From contig JAVSMQ010000001.1 in NCBI GenBank assembly GCA_032027125.1, positions 1,968,466-2,032,465 on the forward strand: a stretch of DNA of 64,000 bases, read 5' to 3'. Position 1 is the stretch's first letter; each line of letters starts with the position of its first letter. This stretch comes from JANJTB01 sp032027125 (GTDB taxonomy: Bacteria; Bacteroidota; Ignavibacteria; Kapaibacteriales; UBA2268). A model generated the notes under the pieces. That model saw only the letters and a program-made list of their open reading frames with translations. It was not told the DNA's origin and searched no databases. Of this stretch, positions 1 to 8,698 are shown piece by piece. The translations under genes were made by a program, and so were the position numbers.

Positions 1-106
1 TTATTTTGCAGATTGAATCAATTTGATTGTAACTTCATAAAGAAATAATACTGTAATATATTCAAAATTCATTATATTTGATTTTTTAATAAATTAATAT
101 AGAAAA

Positions 107-538
107 ATGACTTTACAGGATTTGCGTGGTGATTCGAGGGTGGACGCAATAGAGTTCAAGAACGGCTATTTGCAGTTCTATTTCGAGGATTATTTTAACG
201 ACCGTATTTTTGAAATCAAAATCAAGACCGACTTAGCGTATATAAATTTTAAACTGGATGAGATAGCATACGAATTCTGTCACTTTCGGAAATATAATTT
301 ATCAGACCACCTTCTGATAGATGAGAAATCAAAACTTTATCTGATGCCTGAAAGTTTCATAAAACAGATGAAAGCCGCACGCCAGAAGTTCAATCTTGCA
401 ATTGGACTGAATTCCGAAGAATGGAAACATTTTATTCAGGTATATGGTGACGGGCTGATAATTGCCTGTCCGGTTAAATCATGGGAGAATATTGACATCG
501 AGGATGTAGGAACAATTGTCAATATAAGCCCGAATTAA
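107..538 (+). CDS. Hypothetical protein, 143 aa
   Basis: I do not recognise this family. The protein is soluble-looking, with no signal peptide or membrane segment. It is rich in aromatic and acidic residues: the first half alternates hydrophobic and charged residues (beta-like), and a basic helix lies near residues 80-95. The ATG at 107 is preceded by an AT-rich leader with no clear Shine-Dalgarno sequence. The gene stands alone and is convergent with the leftward block that follows, with a hairpin terminator between them. Codon use looks like its neighbours, so it is probably a real gene of unknown role. Confidence 0.6.
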   Translation: MTLQDLRGDSRVDAIEFKNGYLQFYFEDYFNDRIFEIKIKTDLAYINFKLDEIAYEFCHFRKYNLSDHLLIDEKSKLYLMPESFIKQMKAARQKFNLAIGLNSEEWKHFIQVYGDGLIIACPVKSWENIDIEDVGTIVNISPN

Positions 539-565
539 TATTTGCAGTAAAATACATATATTTTA

Positions 566-603
566 AAAAACCTCCGTTTATAAACGAATAAATGGAGGTT
601 TAT
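566..603 (-). terminator. Intrinsic terminator between convergent genes
   Basis: AAACCTCC (568-575) pairs perfectly with GGAGGTTT (594-601). On the minus strand the stem is followed by a run of T, so it should end transcription of the sugar transferase gene. It may also work for the rightward gene, though its U-tract on that side is poor. Confidence 0.75.
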
Positions 604-608
604 GATAA

Positions 609-1295
609 TTATACCGCCCCTTCACACTTTAGAACAGTTGGTATTGTCAGAAGCAGAATTTTTAAATCAAGATATAAACTCAGATTATCAATATATTCCA
701 TATCATAATCCATCATATCCAATATAGTAGCTGAGTTACCTCTGTTTTTTATTTGCCAGTATCCTGTTAATCCGGGTTTTACGACAGAACGCATCTCCTT
801 TTCCATAGGATATGAAGAGAAATAAAATTGAATAGTCGGACGTGGACCTACTAAACTCATATCGCCAATCAGTATGTTGAACAGTTGAGGAAGTTCATCT
901 ATGCTGGTTTTTCGTAAGTATCTGCCGAAAGGTGTTATTCTCGGGTCATTATCAGTTTTTTTATAAACACTTTGTTTCAATTGGTCTTCCGAGACGAAAT
1001 TCTCAAGAGCGTTATGGTCACCCACATACATGGTTCTGAATTTATACATTATAAATTCTTCTCCAAACAAACCTACTCTAATCTGCTTAAAAACTGCAGG
1101 TCCGGGCGAAGCTAACTTGATAATAATGCAGACAACAGCCATTAATGGCAGAAAAAGGATGATTAGCAGGAGGGAAAAGGATAAATCGAAGAGCCGTTTA
1201 AATGCAAGATAAACTTCCTTGCTTTCTACATTCTGCCTAAGCTCCAGAACTCTTTCAGGTGCAACACCATGTACTATATTCATAAAAAGCTCCAT
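609..1295 (-). CDS. Undecaprenyl-phosphate hexose-1-phosphate transferase (bacterial sugar transferase family)
   Basis: Membrane-associated enzyme that moves a sugar-1-phosphate from a nucleotide sugar to undecaprenyl phosphate. This is the first step in exopolysaccharide, capsule or O-antigen unit assembly. The family signatures are in order: KRLFD before a hydrophobic membrane hairpin (about residues 36-60), KFRTM, a DELPQLFNI block containing the catalytic Asp-Glu pair, MSLVGPRP, and PGLTGYWQI. At 228 aa it is the short catalytic-core form (WcaJ/EpsL C-terminal type) without the long N-terminal membrane domain. The start could also be Met5. No other polysaccharide genes adjoin it apart from the heptose genes 1 kb downstream on the same strand. 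The sugar specificity cannot be read from the sequence. Confidence 0.9.
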   Translation of the reverse strand: MELFMNIVHGVAPERVLELRQNVESKEVYLAFKRLFDLSFSLLLIILFLPLMAVVCIIIKLASPGPAVFKQIRVGLFGEEFIMYKFRTMYVGDHNALENFVSEDQLKQSVYKKTDNDPRITPFGRYLRKTSIDELPQLFNILIGDMSLVGPRPTIQFYFSSYPMEKEMRSVVKPGLTGYWQIKNRGNSATILDMMDYDMEYIDNLSLYLDLKILLLTIPTVLKCEGAV

Positions 1296-1476
1296 AAATA
1301 AACAAGAGTTAAATAGTCACGATGTACATCTATGTAATAGGCAGATTACCAATTATAAACAAAATAATTAGGTATTATATTTATCTAAACAACACTCCAA
1401 AAAAAGTTTTTAAAAATTTGTAATTTCTTACACTTAGACTGACACATTAAAATGAAAAAAGTTTGCAAAAAAATAA

Positions 1477-2316
1477 TTAATTTATTTTAATTCTGTAATA
1501 ATAGCTCCAGTTCTTGCCTGTCAGGTATATTTCCTTTGTAATTTTATTATACGCTATCCCATTTAGAACTTCCGCGTGTGGGTTTCCCCTTTCAAAATCC
1601 CGCAGTTCACTAAAATCAATTATGTTTTCGATATTGCCTGTAACAGGATTAATTACAGCAATTCTATCTTCGTTATATATATTTGCCCAAATTTTTCCAT
1701 CAATATATTCCAATTCGTTTAATTGGGATACAGGTCTTGAATTGAATGATACTGGAACTGTTTTTGTCACAGTTCGTGATGATGGGTCAATAAACTTCAG
1801 AAAATTGGTTCCATCGCTCATAATCAATGAAGTGCCGTCATCGGTCAGACCCCATCCTTCTCCTGAATATGAAAATGTATTCTCAATTTTAAATGTTTCT
1901 AAATTTATTATCATGCACTGACGTGATTGCCAGGTCAGCATATAAATTGTATTTTCAAATATCGCTATGCCTTCTCCAAAATATGCATCGGGAATACTTG
2001 CTTTTTTGAGAACGTCTCCGGTTGCAGGGTTTACTTTTCTTATTGATGACTCAAAGTACTGCCCTGTACTTTCATAAAGATAATCATTAAAATAAATGAG
2101 ACCCTGTGTATAAGCACTTATGTCGTGCGGTATTTTATCTATAATCTTATATGTTAACCCCGGAGGAGCAATAGTAGCAGTTGCCTTTTTGTATAAATTC
2201 AAATCCATTTTAGGATTTGGTTTATCTGATGCCTTGTTTCCGCATGAATTAATCAGCATAAAAAATATCCCAATAACAATCATAAAACTACTTAGTCTGC
2301 CGGAATTATTTTTCAT
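1477..2316 (-). CDS. Glutaminyl-peptide cyclotransferase (glutaminyl cyclase), lipoprotein
   Basis: Converts N-terminal glutamine of proteins to pyroglutamate. The sequence matches the bacterial/plant-type beta-propeller glutaminyl cyclase family (Glu_cyclase_2): the YTQGLIY, YESTGQY, GEGIA, LTWQ, GEGWGL and NPHAEVLNGIAY blocks appear in the expected order over residues 60-270. The N-terminus is a lipoprotein signal with a lipobox ending at about Cys25 (LINSC), so it is probably anchored in the periplasm or outer membrane. In FCB bacteria such cyclases often act on exported proteins whose new N-terminus is Gln, which fits the T9SS cargo proteins in this window (inference). It starts 4 bp after the stop of the upstream rfaE2-like gene and is probably co-transcribed with it. 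Confidence 0.85.
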   Translation of the reverse strand: MKNNSGRLSSFMIVIGIFFMLINSCGNKASDKPNPKMDLNLYKKATATIAPPGLTYKIIDKIPHDISAYTQGLIYFNDYLYESTGQYFESSIRKVNPATGDVLKKASIPDAYFGEGIAIFENTIYMLTWQSRQCMIINLETFKIENTFSYSGEGWGLTDDGTSLIMSDGTNFLKFIDPSSRTVTKTVPVSFNSRPVSQLNELEYIDGKIWANIYNEDRIAVINPVTGNIENIIDFSELRDFERGNPHAEVLNGIAYNKITKEIYLTGKNWSYYYRIKIN

Positions 2317-2320
2317 TATA

Positions 2321-2782
2321 TTATTTCTTTAGTTTGTCAATGATTAAAGTAGTTGATTTACCTTCAACATAATTTATTACAACCACTTTGCCTCCACCGG
2401 CTCTGACAATATCTGCTCCGACTATATTATCGGGATTGTAGTCTCCGCCTTTGGTCAGTATATCCGGCAAAATAGCTGTTATTAACTCAAGCGGAGTATC
2501 TTCCTCAAAGACAGAAACATAATCAACCGGTTTAAGAGCTGATAAAACCACTGCTCTGTCATTTATGTTATTATAGGGTCTGGACGGTCCTTTCAGACGT
2601 TTGACAGAATCATCCGAATTAAGTCCTATCACTAAAATATCTCCAAGCTTTTTAGAATCGTTAAGATATGCAATGTGACCTGCATGAATGATATCGAAAC
2701 ACCCGTTTGTAAATACAATGGTTTTACCTTCGGATTTAGCCTCTCTGCAGAGCTCTGCCAATGTTTGACGTGATATTAGCAT
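2321..2782 (-). CDS. rfaE2: D-glycero-beta-D-manno-heptose 1-phosphate adenylyltransferase (HldE C-terminal domain as separate protein)
   Basis: Transfers AMP from ATP to heptose 1-phosphate on the way to ADP-heptose for lipopolysaccharide core. Nucleotidyltransferase landmarks are present: TNGCFDIIHAGH with the HxGH motif near residues 25-36, a GLNSDDSVKRLKG block, and FEEDTP and GGDY segments typical of RfaE domain II. At 153 aa it equals the C-terminal third of E. coli HldE. Its ATG directly follows the kinase stop codon and is in the same reading frame, so the pair looks like a bifunctional HldE cut by one stop codon. Confidence 0.93.
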   Translation of the reverse strand: MLISRQTLAELCREAKSEGKTIVFTNGCFDIIHAGHIAYLNDSKKLGDILVIGLNSDDSVKRLKGPSRPYNNINDRAVVLSALKPVDYVSVFEEDTPLELITAILPDILTKGGDYNPDNIVGADIVRAGGGKVVVINYVEGKSTTLIIDKLKK

Positions 2783-3772
2783 TTATTTGTTATTCCTGAT
2801 ACAATCAATTAATTCATCTACTTCGATTGATACAATGCCAGGTTTTTCACATACAATTCCCGACGCGAAATTTGCCATTACAGATGCCTCGCCAATAGAA
2901 GCACCTCCTGATATGGATGCTGCCAGAGTTGCTATAGCTGTATCACCCGCTCCTGATACGTCTGAGACATGACGGGCATTTGTCATAACAGAGGATATTT
3001 TGCCATTTTTCTCAAAAAGCATCATACCCTGGGCGCCAAGTGTAATAAGTACATTTTCACATTCTAAAAGATTGAGCAGCTTTTTACCGGCATTTACAAC
3101 ATCTTCATCGTTAATAAGAGGTAAATTCAGAGCTTGCTGAGCCTCTTTACGATTTGGTTTGAACACCGTAACACCCTTAAAAGAAAAGAAGTTAGCTTTT
3201 TTTGGGTCAACATATACCGGAATATTACGCGAAACTGCATAAGAAATAACTGAGTCAATCAATTTTTCTGTAACTGTTCCCTTGTTATAATCTTCAATTA
3301 TAATACCCGATAAATCATCTATTTTGCTTAATAAATTGATTATATGAGCTAATCCCTCTTGTGAAATGTCATGTCGTACTTCTCTGTCAATTCTGGCAAT
3401 CTGCTGATTATTGCCGATTATTCTTGTTTTTACTGTTGTTGGACGTCCATCATCAATAAACAAACCATCTGGATTGATTCCGAGTTGATTTGCAATCTCA
3501 ATAAAATTTTTGCCTGAATTGTCATTACCCAGTACACCGCACAAAAGCGGTTCTAAGCCGAGTGATTTTAAATTTTGGGCAACATTTGCCGCCCCGCCCA
3601 GATGCAGACTTTCATCTTCAACATCTATAACCGGAACGGGTGCTTCAGGTGAAATTCTTGTTACCGAACCCCAAAAATACCTGTCGAGCATTACATCTCC
3701 GATTACGGCAATTACTTTATTTTTGGCTGCCGATAAGATAACATCTGCTCTGTTAAAACTTATACTGTTCAT
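2783..3772 (-). CDS. rfaE1: D-glycero-beta-D-manno-heptose-7-phosphate kinase (HldE N-terminal domain as separate protein)
   Basis: PfkB/ribokinase-family kinase that phosphorylates heptose 7-phosphate at C1 for ADP-heptose synthesis. The N-terminus has GDVMLDRYFWG and ISPEAPVPV, the GGAANVAQNL substrate-binding block follows, and near residues 267-277 is SGAGDTAIA with the catalytic Asp of the PfkB signature. At 329 aa it matches HldE domain I. The ORF ends in TAA exactly where the adenylyltransferase ATG begins (TAAATG, same frame). The lack of any gap suggests translational coupling or occasional read-through. Together the two genes imply an LPS-type outer membrane. Confidence 0.94.
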   Translation of the reverse strand: MNSISFNRADVILSAAKNKVIAVIGDVMLDRYFWGSVTRISPEAPVPVIDVEDESLHLGGAANVAQNLKSLGLEPLLCGVLGNDNSGKNFIEIANQLGINPDGLFIDDGRPTTVKTRIIGNNQQIARIDREVRHDISQEGLAHIINLLSKIDDLSGIIIEDYNKGTVTEKLIDSVISYAVSRNIPVYVDPKKANFFSFKGVTVFKPNRKEAQQALNLPLINDEDVVNAGKKLLNLLECENVLITLGAQGMMLFEKNGKISSVMTNARHVSDVSGAGDTAIATLAASISGGASIGEASVMANFASGIVCEKPGIVSIEVDELIDCIRNNK

Positions 3773-3784
3773 AAATTTCTGTTT

Positions 3785-4489
3785 TTACTGTTTATAAATT
3801 GCATTATATAAAAATTGCAAATAATTTTTGCTTGATTTTGCTTTTTCAATTATGAAAGAGCCTAATTTATTGTTGAAAAATACATCGTCGGAAATCTTTA
3901 ATCCAAAGGAAAAGTCTTTTTGCTTTAGATATTCAGCAGCAGGATGGTCTTTAGGAAATCCTGATAATCGGGTGAGCGGTTTCTGAGATGAGAAAGTATC
4001 AGGAAAATTCTTTCTAAAAGATTTATCATTTACAATTATCAGAAATTCTTCATAGTTATCGGCAATCTGATTCCGCAGACTTTTCAGAGTTTGGGTATCA
4101 GGACTGTGCAAACCGGAAGCTATAAAAGATTTGCCTTTCTCAAAATGAATATAGAGTCCGAGGGAAAATTCTTTAGATACCAGTGAAGGATTTTCACTAT
4201 AAGGGAAGAATACACCCAGATTAGTTTTATAAGGGTCTTTATTTGCAGAGAATCGTATATCACGGTTAATCCTGAACAGACTTAATTTTGAATCTGATAT
4301 AAACGGCAGATTATTATCAAAAAAATGCTTTGCCATCAATTCAACAAATAACTTTGACTTATCCTTAATTTCTTTCTCATAAAACTTTCTGTTTTCATCA
4401 AACCATAATTTGTTGTTATTATGGGTCAGATTTTCAAAAAAATTACTTATTTCAGGAGAAAAACCGTCAAAAGCTGCAATAATTTTCAT
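3785..4489 (-). CDS. DUF2461 domain-containing protein
   Basis: Matches the DUF2461 (TIGR02453) family over its full 234 aa. Recognisable segments are the N-terminal FFENLTHNNNKLWFDENR block, the central RINRDIRFSANKDPYKTNLG block, and the glycine- and histidine-containing GLYIHFE and GLHSP segments. The family is widespread, soluble and functionally uncharacterised, so no function is assigned. It sits 12 bp downstream of the SDR-like gene and 12 bp upstream of the heptose kinase, within the same leftward transcription unit. Confidence 0.85.
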   Translation of the reverse strand: MKIIAAFDGFSPEISNFFENLTHNNNKLWFDENRKFYEKEIKDKSKLFVELMAKHFFDNNLPFISDSKLSLFRINRDIRFSANKDPYKTNLGVFFPYSENPSLVSKEFSLGLYIHFEKGKSFIASGLHSPDTQTLKSLRNQIADNYEEFLIIVNDKSFRKNFPDTFSSQKPLTRLSGFPKDHPAAEYLKQKDFSFGLKISDDVFFNNKLGSFIIEKAKSSKNYLQFLYNAIYKQ

Positions 4490-4502
4490 AGATATTTCCT
4501 TC

Positions 4503-5396
4503 TTAAGAATTATAATTTATCTGAAAACGAACTGTTGTCAGACCGGAATGAAGATTGACGAATTTCATGTTCAAATCAGTTTCAGTTCTTAAATTAATTA
4601 ATCCGCCGCGTAATAGCATCCTCGCCTTATCCTTCTGCGGACTGTATGTATAAGGTTCGAGCAGCTGCTTGTCCAATCCGAGATACTCTGCTATTTTCAT
4701 CCCGTATTCATACTGGCTGATATAGTCAGGTCCGGCAAGATTAAAAAAGCCGCTTCTCTCTTTATCAATCATTTTAATTACTGCTAATGCAATGTCGTCA
4801 AGCAGAACAGGTGTTGTAAACGAATTTACAGCCAGCTCAACATGCTCTTTATTTATAAGTCTGTAAAAAATATTACTACCGATACTGTTATTGTTGCCAT
4901 AATATTCAGGAATTCTGACAGATATAAATGAGGCATTGCTCGAAATACAGAAGTTCTCACATCCGAGTTTTGTCTTGCCGAAATAATTTGCCGGGTCAGG
5001 TAAATGTTCCTCGTTATAAGGACCATTCAAACCATTGTATATATTATCTGTAGAAAACAGGATTAGTTTTGATTCTGTCATAAATGCAGCTTTTGCGAGT
5101 GCCTCAATCGTACCGACATTAAAATCCCATGCTTCTTTTTTATTATGTTCGCAATTATCTGGGTCGTCAAAACTTATACAATTTATTATGTAATTAGGAC
5201 CGTATTCAAGTACTACCTTTCGCAAAGTTTTTTTATCATATAAAATTAGTTTTGGAATGATTTCACCGTTTGTTACAATAGAATCATAGTTATCCAGTTC
5301 CAAATTTACTTTCCAGTCTGTTTCTCTGAGAATAAATTCGTAAATAGCAACAGCAATCGGACTTTGTTTACCTAAAATCAATATTTTTTTCATCAT
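4503..5396 (-). CDS. RmlD-like SDR-family protein, probably lacking the catalytic tyrosine
   Basis: The fold resembles RmlD-type NAD(P)-dependent sugar nucleotide reductases: STDNIYNG matches the usual STDYVFDG, GPYNEEHLPDPANYFGKTKLG matches the PxNxYGxSK region, and FNLAGPDYISQYE fits the C-terminal part. Two features are odd. The N-terminal dinucleotide loop reads ILGKQSPIAVAI, not GxxGxxG. In the YxxxK motif the aligned residues are F-G-K-T-K, so the catalytic Tyr appears replaced by Phe (a Tyr sits one position earlier). It may be a non-catalytic or altered homologue, comparable to regulatory SDR proteins such as MAT2B, or it may use the neighbouring Tyr. At 297 aa it has normal family length. 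Confidence 0.75.
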   Translation of the reverse strand: MMKKILILGKQSPIAVAIYEFILRETDWKVNLELDNYDSIVTNGEIIPKLILYDKKTLRKVVLEYGPNYIINCISFDDPDNCEHNKKEAWDFNVGTIEALAKAAFMTESKLILFSTDNIYNGLNGPYNEEHLPDPANYFGKTKLGCENFCISSNASFISVRIPEYYGNNNSIGSNIFYRLINKEHVELAVNSFTTPVLLDDIALAVIKMIDKERSGFFNLAGPDYISQYEYGMKIAEYLGLDKQLLEPYTYSPQKDKARMLLRGGLINLRTETDLNMKFVNLHSGLTTVRFQINYNS

Positions 5397-5401
5397 AAGA
5401 A

Positions 5402-5417
5402 TGTTCCACGTGAAACA
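5402..5417. promoter_or_regulatory. parS site (ParB-binding centromere)
   Basis: TGTTCCACGTGAAACA matches the conserved bacterial chromosomal parS sequence (consensus TGTTNCACGTGAAACA) at all 16 positions. It lies between the stop of mnmG and the start of the SDR-like gene. The 16-bp match, a second site 1.9 kb away and the mnmG/mnmE context make a chance match very unlikely. Confidence 0.93.
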
Positions 5418-5456
5418 TTTATTAAATTGTTACAAAATTATTATACTAAAATAAAC

Positions 5457-7319
5457 TTATTTCAGATATAAAGAAAGAATAGATACATCTGATGCTGAAA
5501 CACCTGAAATTCTTGATGCCTGCCCAAGAGATGCAGGTCTAATCTTGATTAACTTTTCCATTGCTTCTTTCGATAGTGATGTAAGACGATTGTAATCAAA
5601 TGAATCAGGAATACGTTTGTTCTCATTTTGTATAAAGTACTCGATTTCCTTAAGCTGTCGGGTTATATAGCCTTCATACTTGATATTTATCTCTATTCTT
5701 TCAAGTATATCCTTGTTGTTTTGTATTTTATCAAATGTAAAGTCATTATAATCAGATAATCCGAATAAAATAGACAAGTCAGTTTTAGAGCGTCTTGCAA
5801 GATTATGGATGTCGCTTGTAGCCGTAATTTCCGATTCTCCGATTGAACCGAAATAACCGTTTACGGAATCAGGTTTGAGTTTTAATTGTTTTGCAAAATC
5901 AATACCTTTAGTCACCATATCATTTCTTGTCAATACTTTTTGATATACAGAATCAGGAATCAAACCTAAATCAAGACCGTATTTCATAAGTCTTTCGTCA
6001 GCATTGTCCTGCCGAAGAAGTAAACGGTATTCTGCAAGCGAAGTAAATATGCGGTAAGGTTCTTCAGTACTCTTATTTACCAGGTCATCAATCATTACAC
6101 CAATATAAGCTTCGCTTCTTTTTAGAATAAGTGGTTCAATCCCATTTATTTTTAGAGAAGCATTGATACCCGCTATCAGTCCTTGTGCAGCGGCTTCTTC
6201 ATATCCTGATGTACCATTTATCTGACCGGCGAAATATAGACCGCTGACAGCTTTGGTCTCAAGTGTAAATCTAAGCTGATAGGGAAAAAAGAAGTCGTAT
6301 TCCACCGCGTAGCCCTGACGCAGCATCTCAGCCTGCTCTAGTCCGGGGATTGATTTCAGTCCGCGTAATTGAATATCCACCGGCAGACTTGTCGAAAAAC
6401 CGTTTACATAGACAGAATTTGTATGCAGTCCTTCGGGTTCGAGAAGAATTTTATGTGAGTTACGTTCTGAAAAGCGGTTTATCTTATCTTCTATAGATGG
6501 ACAGTATCTGGGTCCGGTACCTTTTATTCGTCCTGTAAACATTGGAGACTTTTCAAATCCTTCTTTTAAAATTTCGTGTGTTATAGAATTAGTATCCGTG
6601 CCGTAACATACAATTTGATTCTTAACTTCCGATGTTCGGAATGAAAATGGTTTTGGGTCATCGTCGCCCGGTTCAATTGCTACTTTTGTATAATCAATAG
6701 ATTCAGACTTTATTCTCGGAGGTGTACCTGTCTTCAGTCTGCCGCGAACTAATCCGTAATATTCAAGCATATCAGATATTCTTTCAGATGACTTCTCCCC
6801 TACTCTGCCGCCTTTTGTAACCTGTTCTCCGGTATAAAGTATTCCGTTTAGAAAAGTTCCGGCACAAAGTATTACAGCTTTTGCATTCAGAACATCGCCT
6901 GCATCGGTAATTATTCCTTTAATTTTATCTTTTTCTACCAAAATTTCTACGGCAGTTCCTTTAATCAGTGTTAAGTTCTTCTGATTTATAAGGAGCCTTT
7001 TAACGTATAATGGGTATAAATCTTTATCAATCTGAGCTCGGGGCGACCATATTGCCGGTCCTTTTGATTTATTAAGCATTTTAAAATGCAAACCGGCAGA
7101 GTCAGCAAGCATTCCCATTACCCCGCCTAAGGCATCAATTTCCTTGACAAGATGTCCCTTTGCACTTCCGCCGATTGATGGGTTGCATGATGGACGACCC
7201 ATTACATCCAAATCCATAGAAAGTATTGCAACATTATGCCCCATTTTTGCTCCGGCAACAGCCGCTTCAATTCCGGCGTGCCCGCCTCCTATCACTATTA
7301 TATCAAATCTATTTGTCAT
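5457..7319 (-). CDS. mnmG: tRNA uridine-5-carboxymethylaminomethyl(34) synthesis enzyme MnmG (GidA)
   Basis: FAD-dependent subunit that, with MnmE, installs the (carboxymethyl)aminomethyl group on wobble U34 of certain tRNAs. Residues 8-20 form the FAD dinucleotide motif (VIGGGHAGIEAA). The diagnostic SCNPSIGGSAKGHLVKEIDALGG block follows near residue 44, then TGTPPRI, the ERNSHKILLEPEG region, and the GYEEAAAQGLIAGINA segment typical of GidA. Its 620 aa agree with the usual ~620-630. It lies 38 bp downstream of mnmE on the same strand, and the gap holds a parS site. A second parS follows its stop, so the gene is bracketed by partition sites. Confidence 0.97.
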   Translation of the reverse strand: MTNRFDIIVIGGGHAGIEAAVAGAKMGHNVAILSMDLDVMGRPSCNPSIGGSAKGHLVKEIDALGGVMGMLADSAGLHFKMLNKSKGPAIWSPRAQIDKDLYPLYVKRLLINQKNLTLIKGTAVEILVEKDKIKGIITDAGDVLNAKAVILCAGTFLNGILYTGEQVTKGGRVGEKSSERISDMLEYYGLVRGRLKTGTPPRIKSESIDYTKVAIEPGDDDPKPFSFRTSEVKNQIVCYGTDTNSITHEILKEGFEKSPMFTGRIKGTGPRYCPSIEDKINRFSERNSHKILLEPEGLHTNSVYVNGFSTSLPVDIQLRGLKSIPGLEQAEMLRQGYAVEYDFFFPYQLRFTLETKAVSGLYFAGQINGTSGYEEAAAQGLIAGINASLKINGIEPLILKRSEAYIGVMIDDLVNKSTEEPYRIFTSLAEYRLLLRQDNADERLMKYGLDLGLIPDSVYQKVLTRNDMVTKGIDFAKQLKLKPDSVNGYFGSIGESEITATSDIHNLARRSKTDLSILFGLSDYNDFTFDKIQNNKDILERIEINIKYEGYITRQLKEIEYFIQNENKRIPDSFDYNRLTSLSKEAMEKLIKIRPASLGQASRISGVSASDVSILSLYLK

Positions 7320-7341
7320 TTATTCTATTTCTTTTGATATA

Positions 7342-7357
7342 TGTTCCACGTGGAACA
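7342..7357. promoter_or_regulatory. parS site (ParB-binding centromere), perfect palindrome
   Basis: TGTTCCACGTGGAACA is a perfect 16-bp palindrome and differs from the consensus parS at one tolerated position. It fills the mnmE-mnmG gap, ending at the base next to the mnmE stop codon. It is the symmetric partner of the site at 5402-5417. Confidence 0.9.
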
Positions 7358-8698
7358 TTATTTCCCTATACAAAATCTTGAAAAAATATTTGCCAGAACT
7401 TCTTCATTCCATGTCTCACCTGTTAATTCTCCCAATATCTTGGTTGCATTCCGCAAATCTATTGATATTATCTCATTATCCATCCCTGAATCAAGAGCAG
7501 AAACAGCAGTCATCAGGCTGTCTCGGGCTTGCGTAAGCAACTGTCTGTGCCGGCTGTTGATTAAAATATCGCTCATTGAATTGATACTGCCGACAGCTTT
7601 ATCGTATATCAATTGTCTAAGTTTGTCAGTTCCTTCCCCGCTTTTTGCAGATACACCAATATAATTAGAATTATCTAAACCGGAAATATCAATTTTATTC
7701 TGCACAAGAAGTACTTCTTTGTTCACGTATTTTTGTTCAATGCTTCCGGAAAGTTTATGAGAATGGTCTTCAGAAATCTGTGAATCATTTAACACAATAA
7801 CAAGATTGGCTTTTTCAATAACACTTTCTACCATCCTGATACCTTCAATTTCAATTGAATCTACAGTATCTCTTATACCGGCGGTATCAGCAATAATAAT
7901 GCGCATTCCGTTAATATAGATATTTTCTTCAAGATAATCTCTTGTCGTTCCTGCTATTTCGCTTACAATTGAGCGGCTTCGACCCAATAAAGTATTGAAA
8001 AGTGTAGATTTTCCGCTATTTGGATATCCTGCAATACCTACATAATAACCCGAACGGCAAATCTCAGACGCAGTAAATGAGTCAATCAACGATTTGCAAA
8101 ACGATTCTGCTTCCTGAATTTTTTCTCTGATAATTGATTTTTGAATAAGGTCTATACCTTCATCTGCAAAATCAAGTTCAAGCTCAAGCAATGATGATAT
8201 ATCAAGAAGCTGCTGACGCATAACTTTTAATCTTACTGTGAAGTTCCCGTCCAATTGCCGTGCAGCAGTTTCAATTCCAGGAACTGACACAGAATGTATT
8301 AAATCAGCTACAGCTTCTGCCTGAGTCAGGTCAATTTTGCCATTTAGAAATGCACGTTTTGTGAATTCGCCCGGTTCGGCATAAAATGCACCGCATTCGA
8401 CAATAATATCCACAATTCGGGATGTAAGAATTGTATTTCCGTGACAGCCGATTTCAACGGTATTTTCTCCTGTATAAGATTTTGGAGCAATAAAAATTGA
8501 TACTGTCACAGAATCAATCAATTCATTTTTATAAATAATTTTTCCATAGTAAATTCTATTTCTTAAAGTAAAATCAATTTTTTGATTTGATACAAAACAA
8601 TTGCTGATAACTTCGAAAGCACTTTCCCCCGAAATTCTTATAACGGATAGTCCTCCAATTCCCGGAGGTGTAGCAACGGCAACAATCGTTTTATTCAT
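7358..8698 (-). CDS. mnmE: tRNA uridine-5-carboxymethylaminomethyl(34) synthesis GTPase MnmE (TrmE)
   Basis: Dimeric GTPase partner of MnmG in wobble-uridine modification. The N-terminal folate-binding domain (residues 1-120) carries ATPPGIGGLSVIRISG. The G domain near residues 217-370 has the P-loop GYPNSGKS, the AGTTRDY switch, DTAGIRDT and NKID. The C-terminus ends in the conserved catalytic FCIGK, in the usual position. At 446 aa it is close to the E. coli length (454). It is the first gene of an mnmE-mnmG pair read leftward, an arrangement often found near the chromosomal origin and partition region. Confidence 0.97.
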   Translation of the reverse strand: MNKTIVAVATPPGIGGLSVIRISGESAFEVISNCFVSNQKIDFTLRNRIYYGKIIYKNELIDSVTVSIFIAPKSYTGENTVEIGCHGNTILTSRIVDIIVECGAFYAEPGEFTKRAFLNGKIDLTQAEAVADLIHSVSVPGIETAARQLDGNFTVRLKVMRQQLLDISSLLELELDFADEGIDLIQKSIIREKIQEAESFCKSLIDSFTASEICRSGYYVGIAGYPNSGKSTLFNTLLGRSRSIVSEIAGTTRDYLEENIYINGMRIIIADTAGIRDTVDSIEIEGIRMVESVIEKANLVIVLNDSQISEDHSHKLSGSIEQKYVNKEVLLVQNKIDISGLDNSNYIGVSAKSGEGTDKLRQLIYDKAVGSINSMSDILINSRHRQLLTQARDSLMTAVSALDSGMDNEIISIDLRNATKILGELTGETWNEEVLANIFSRFCIGK

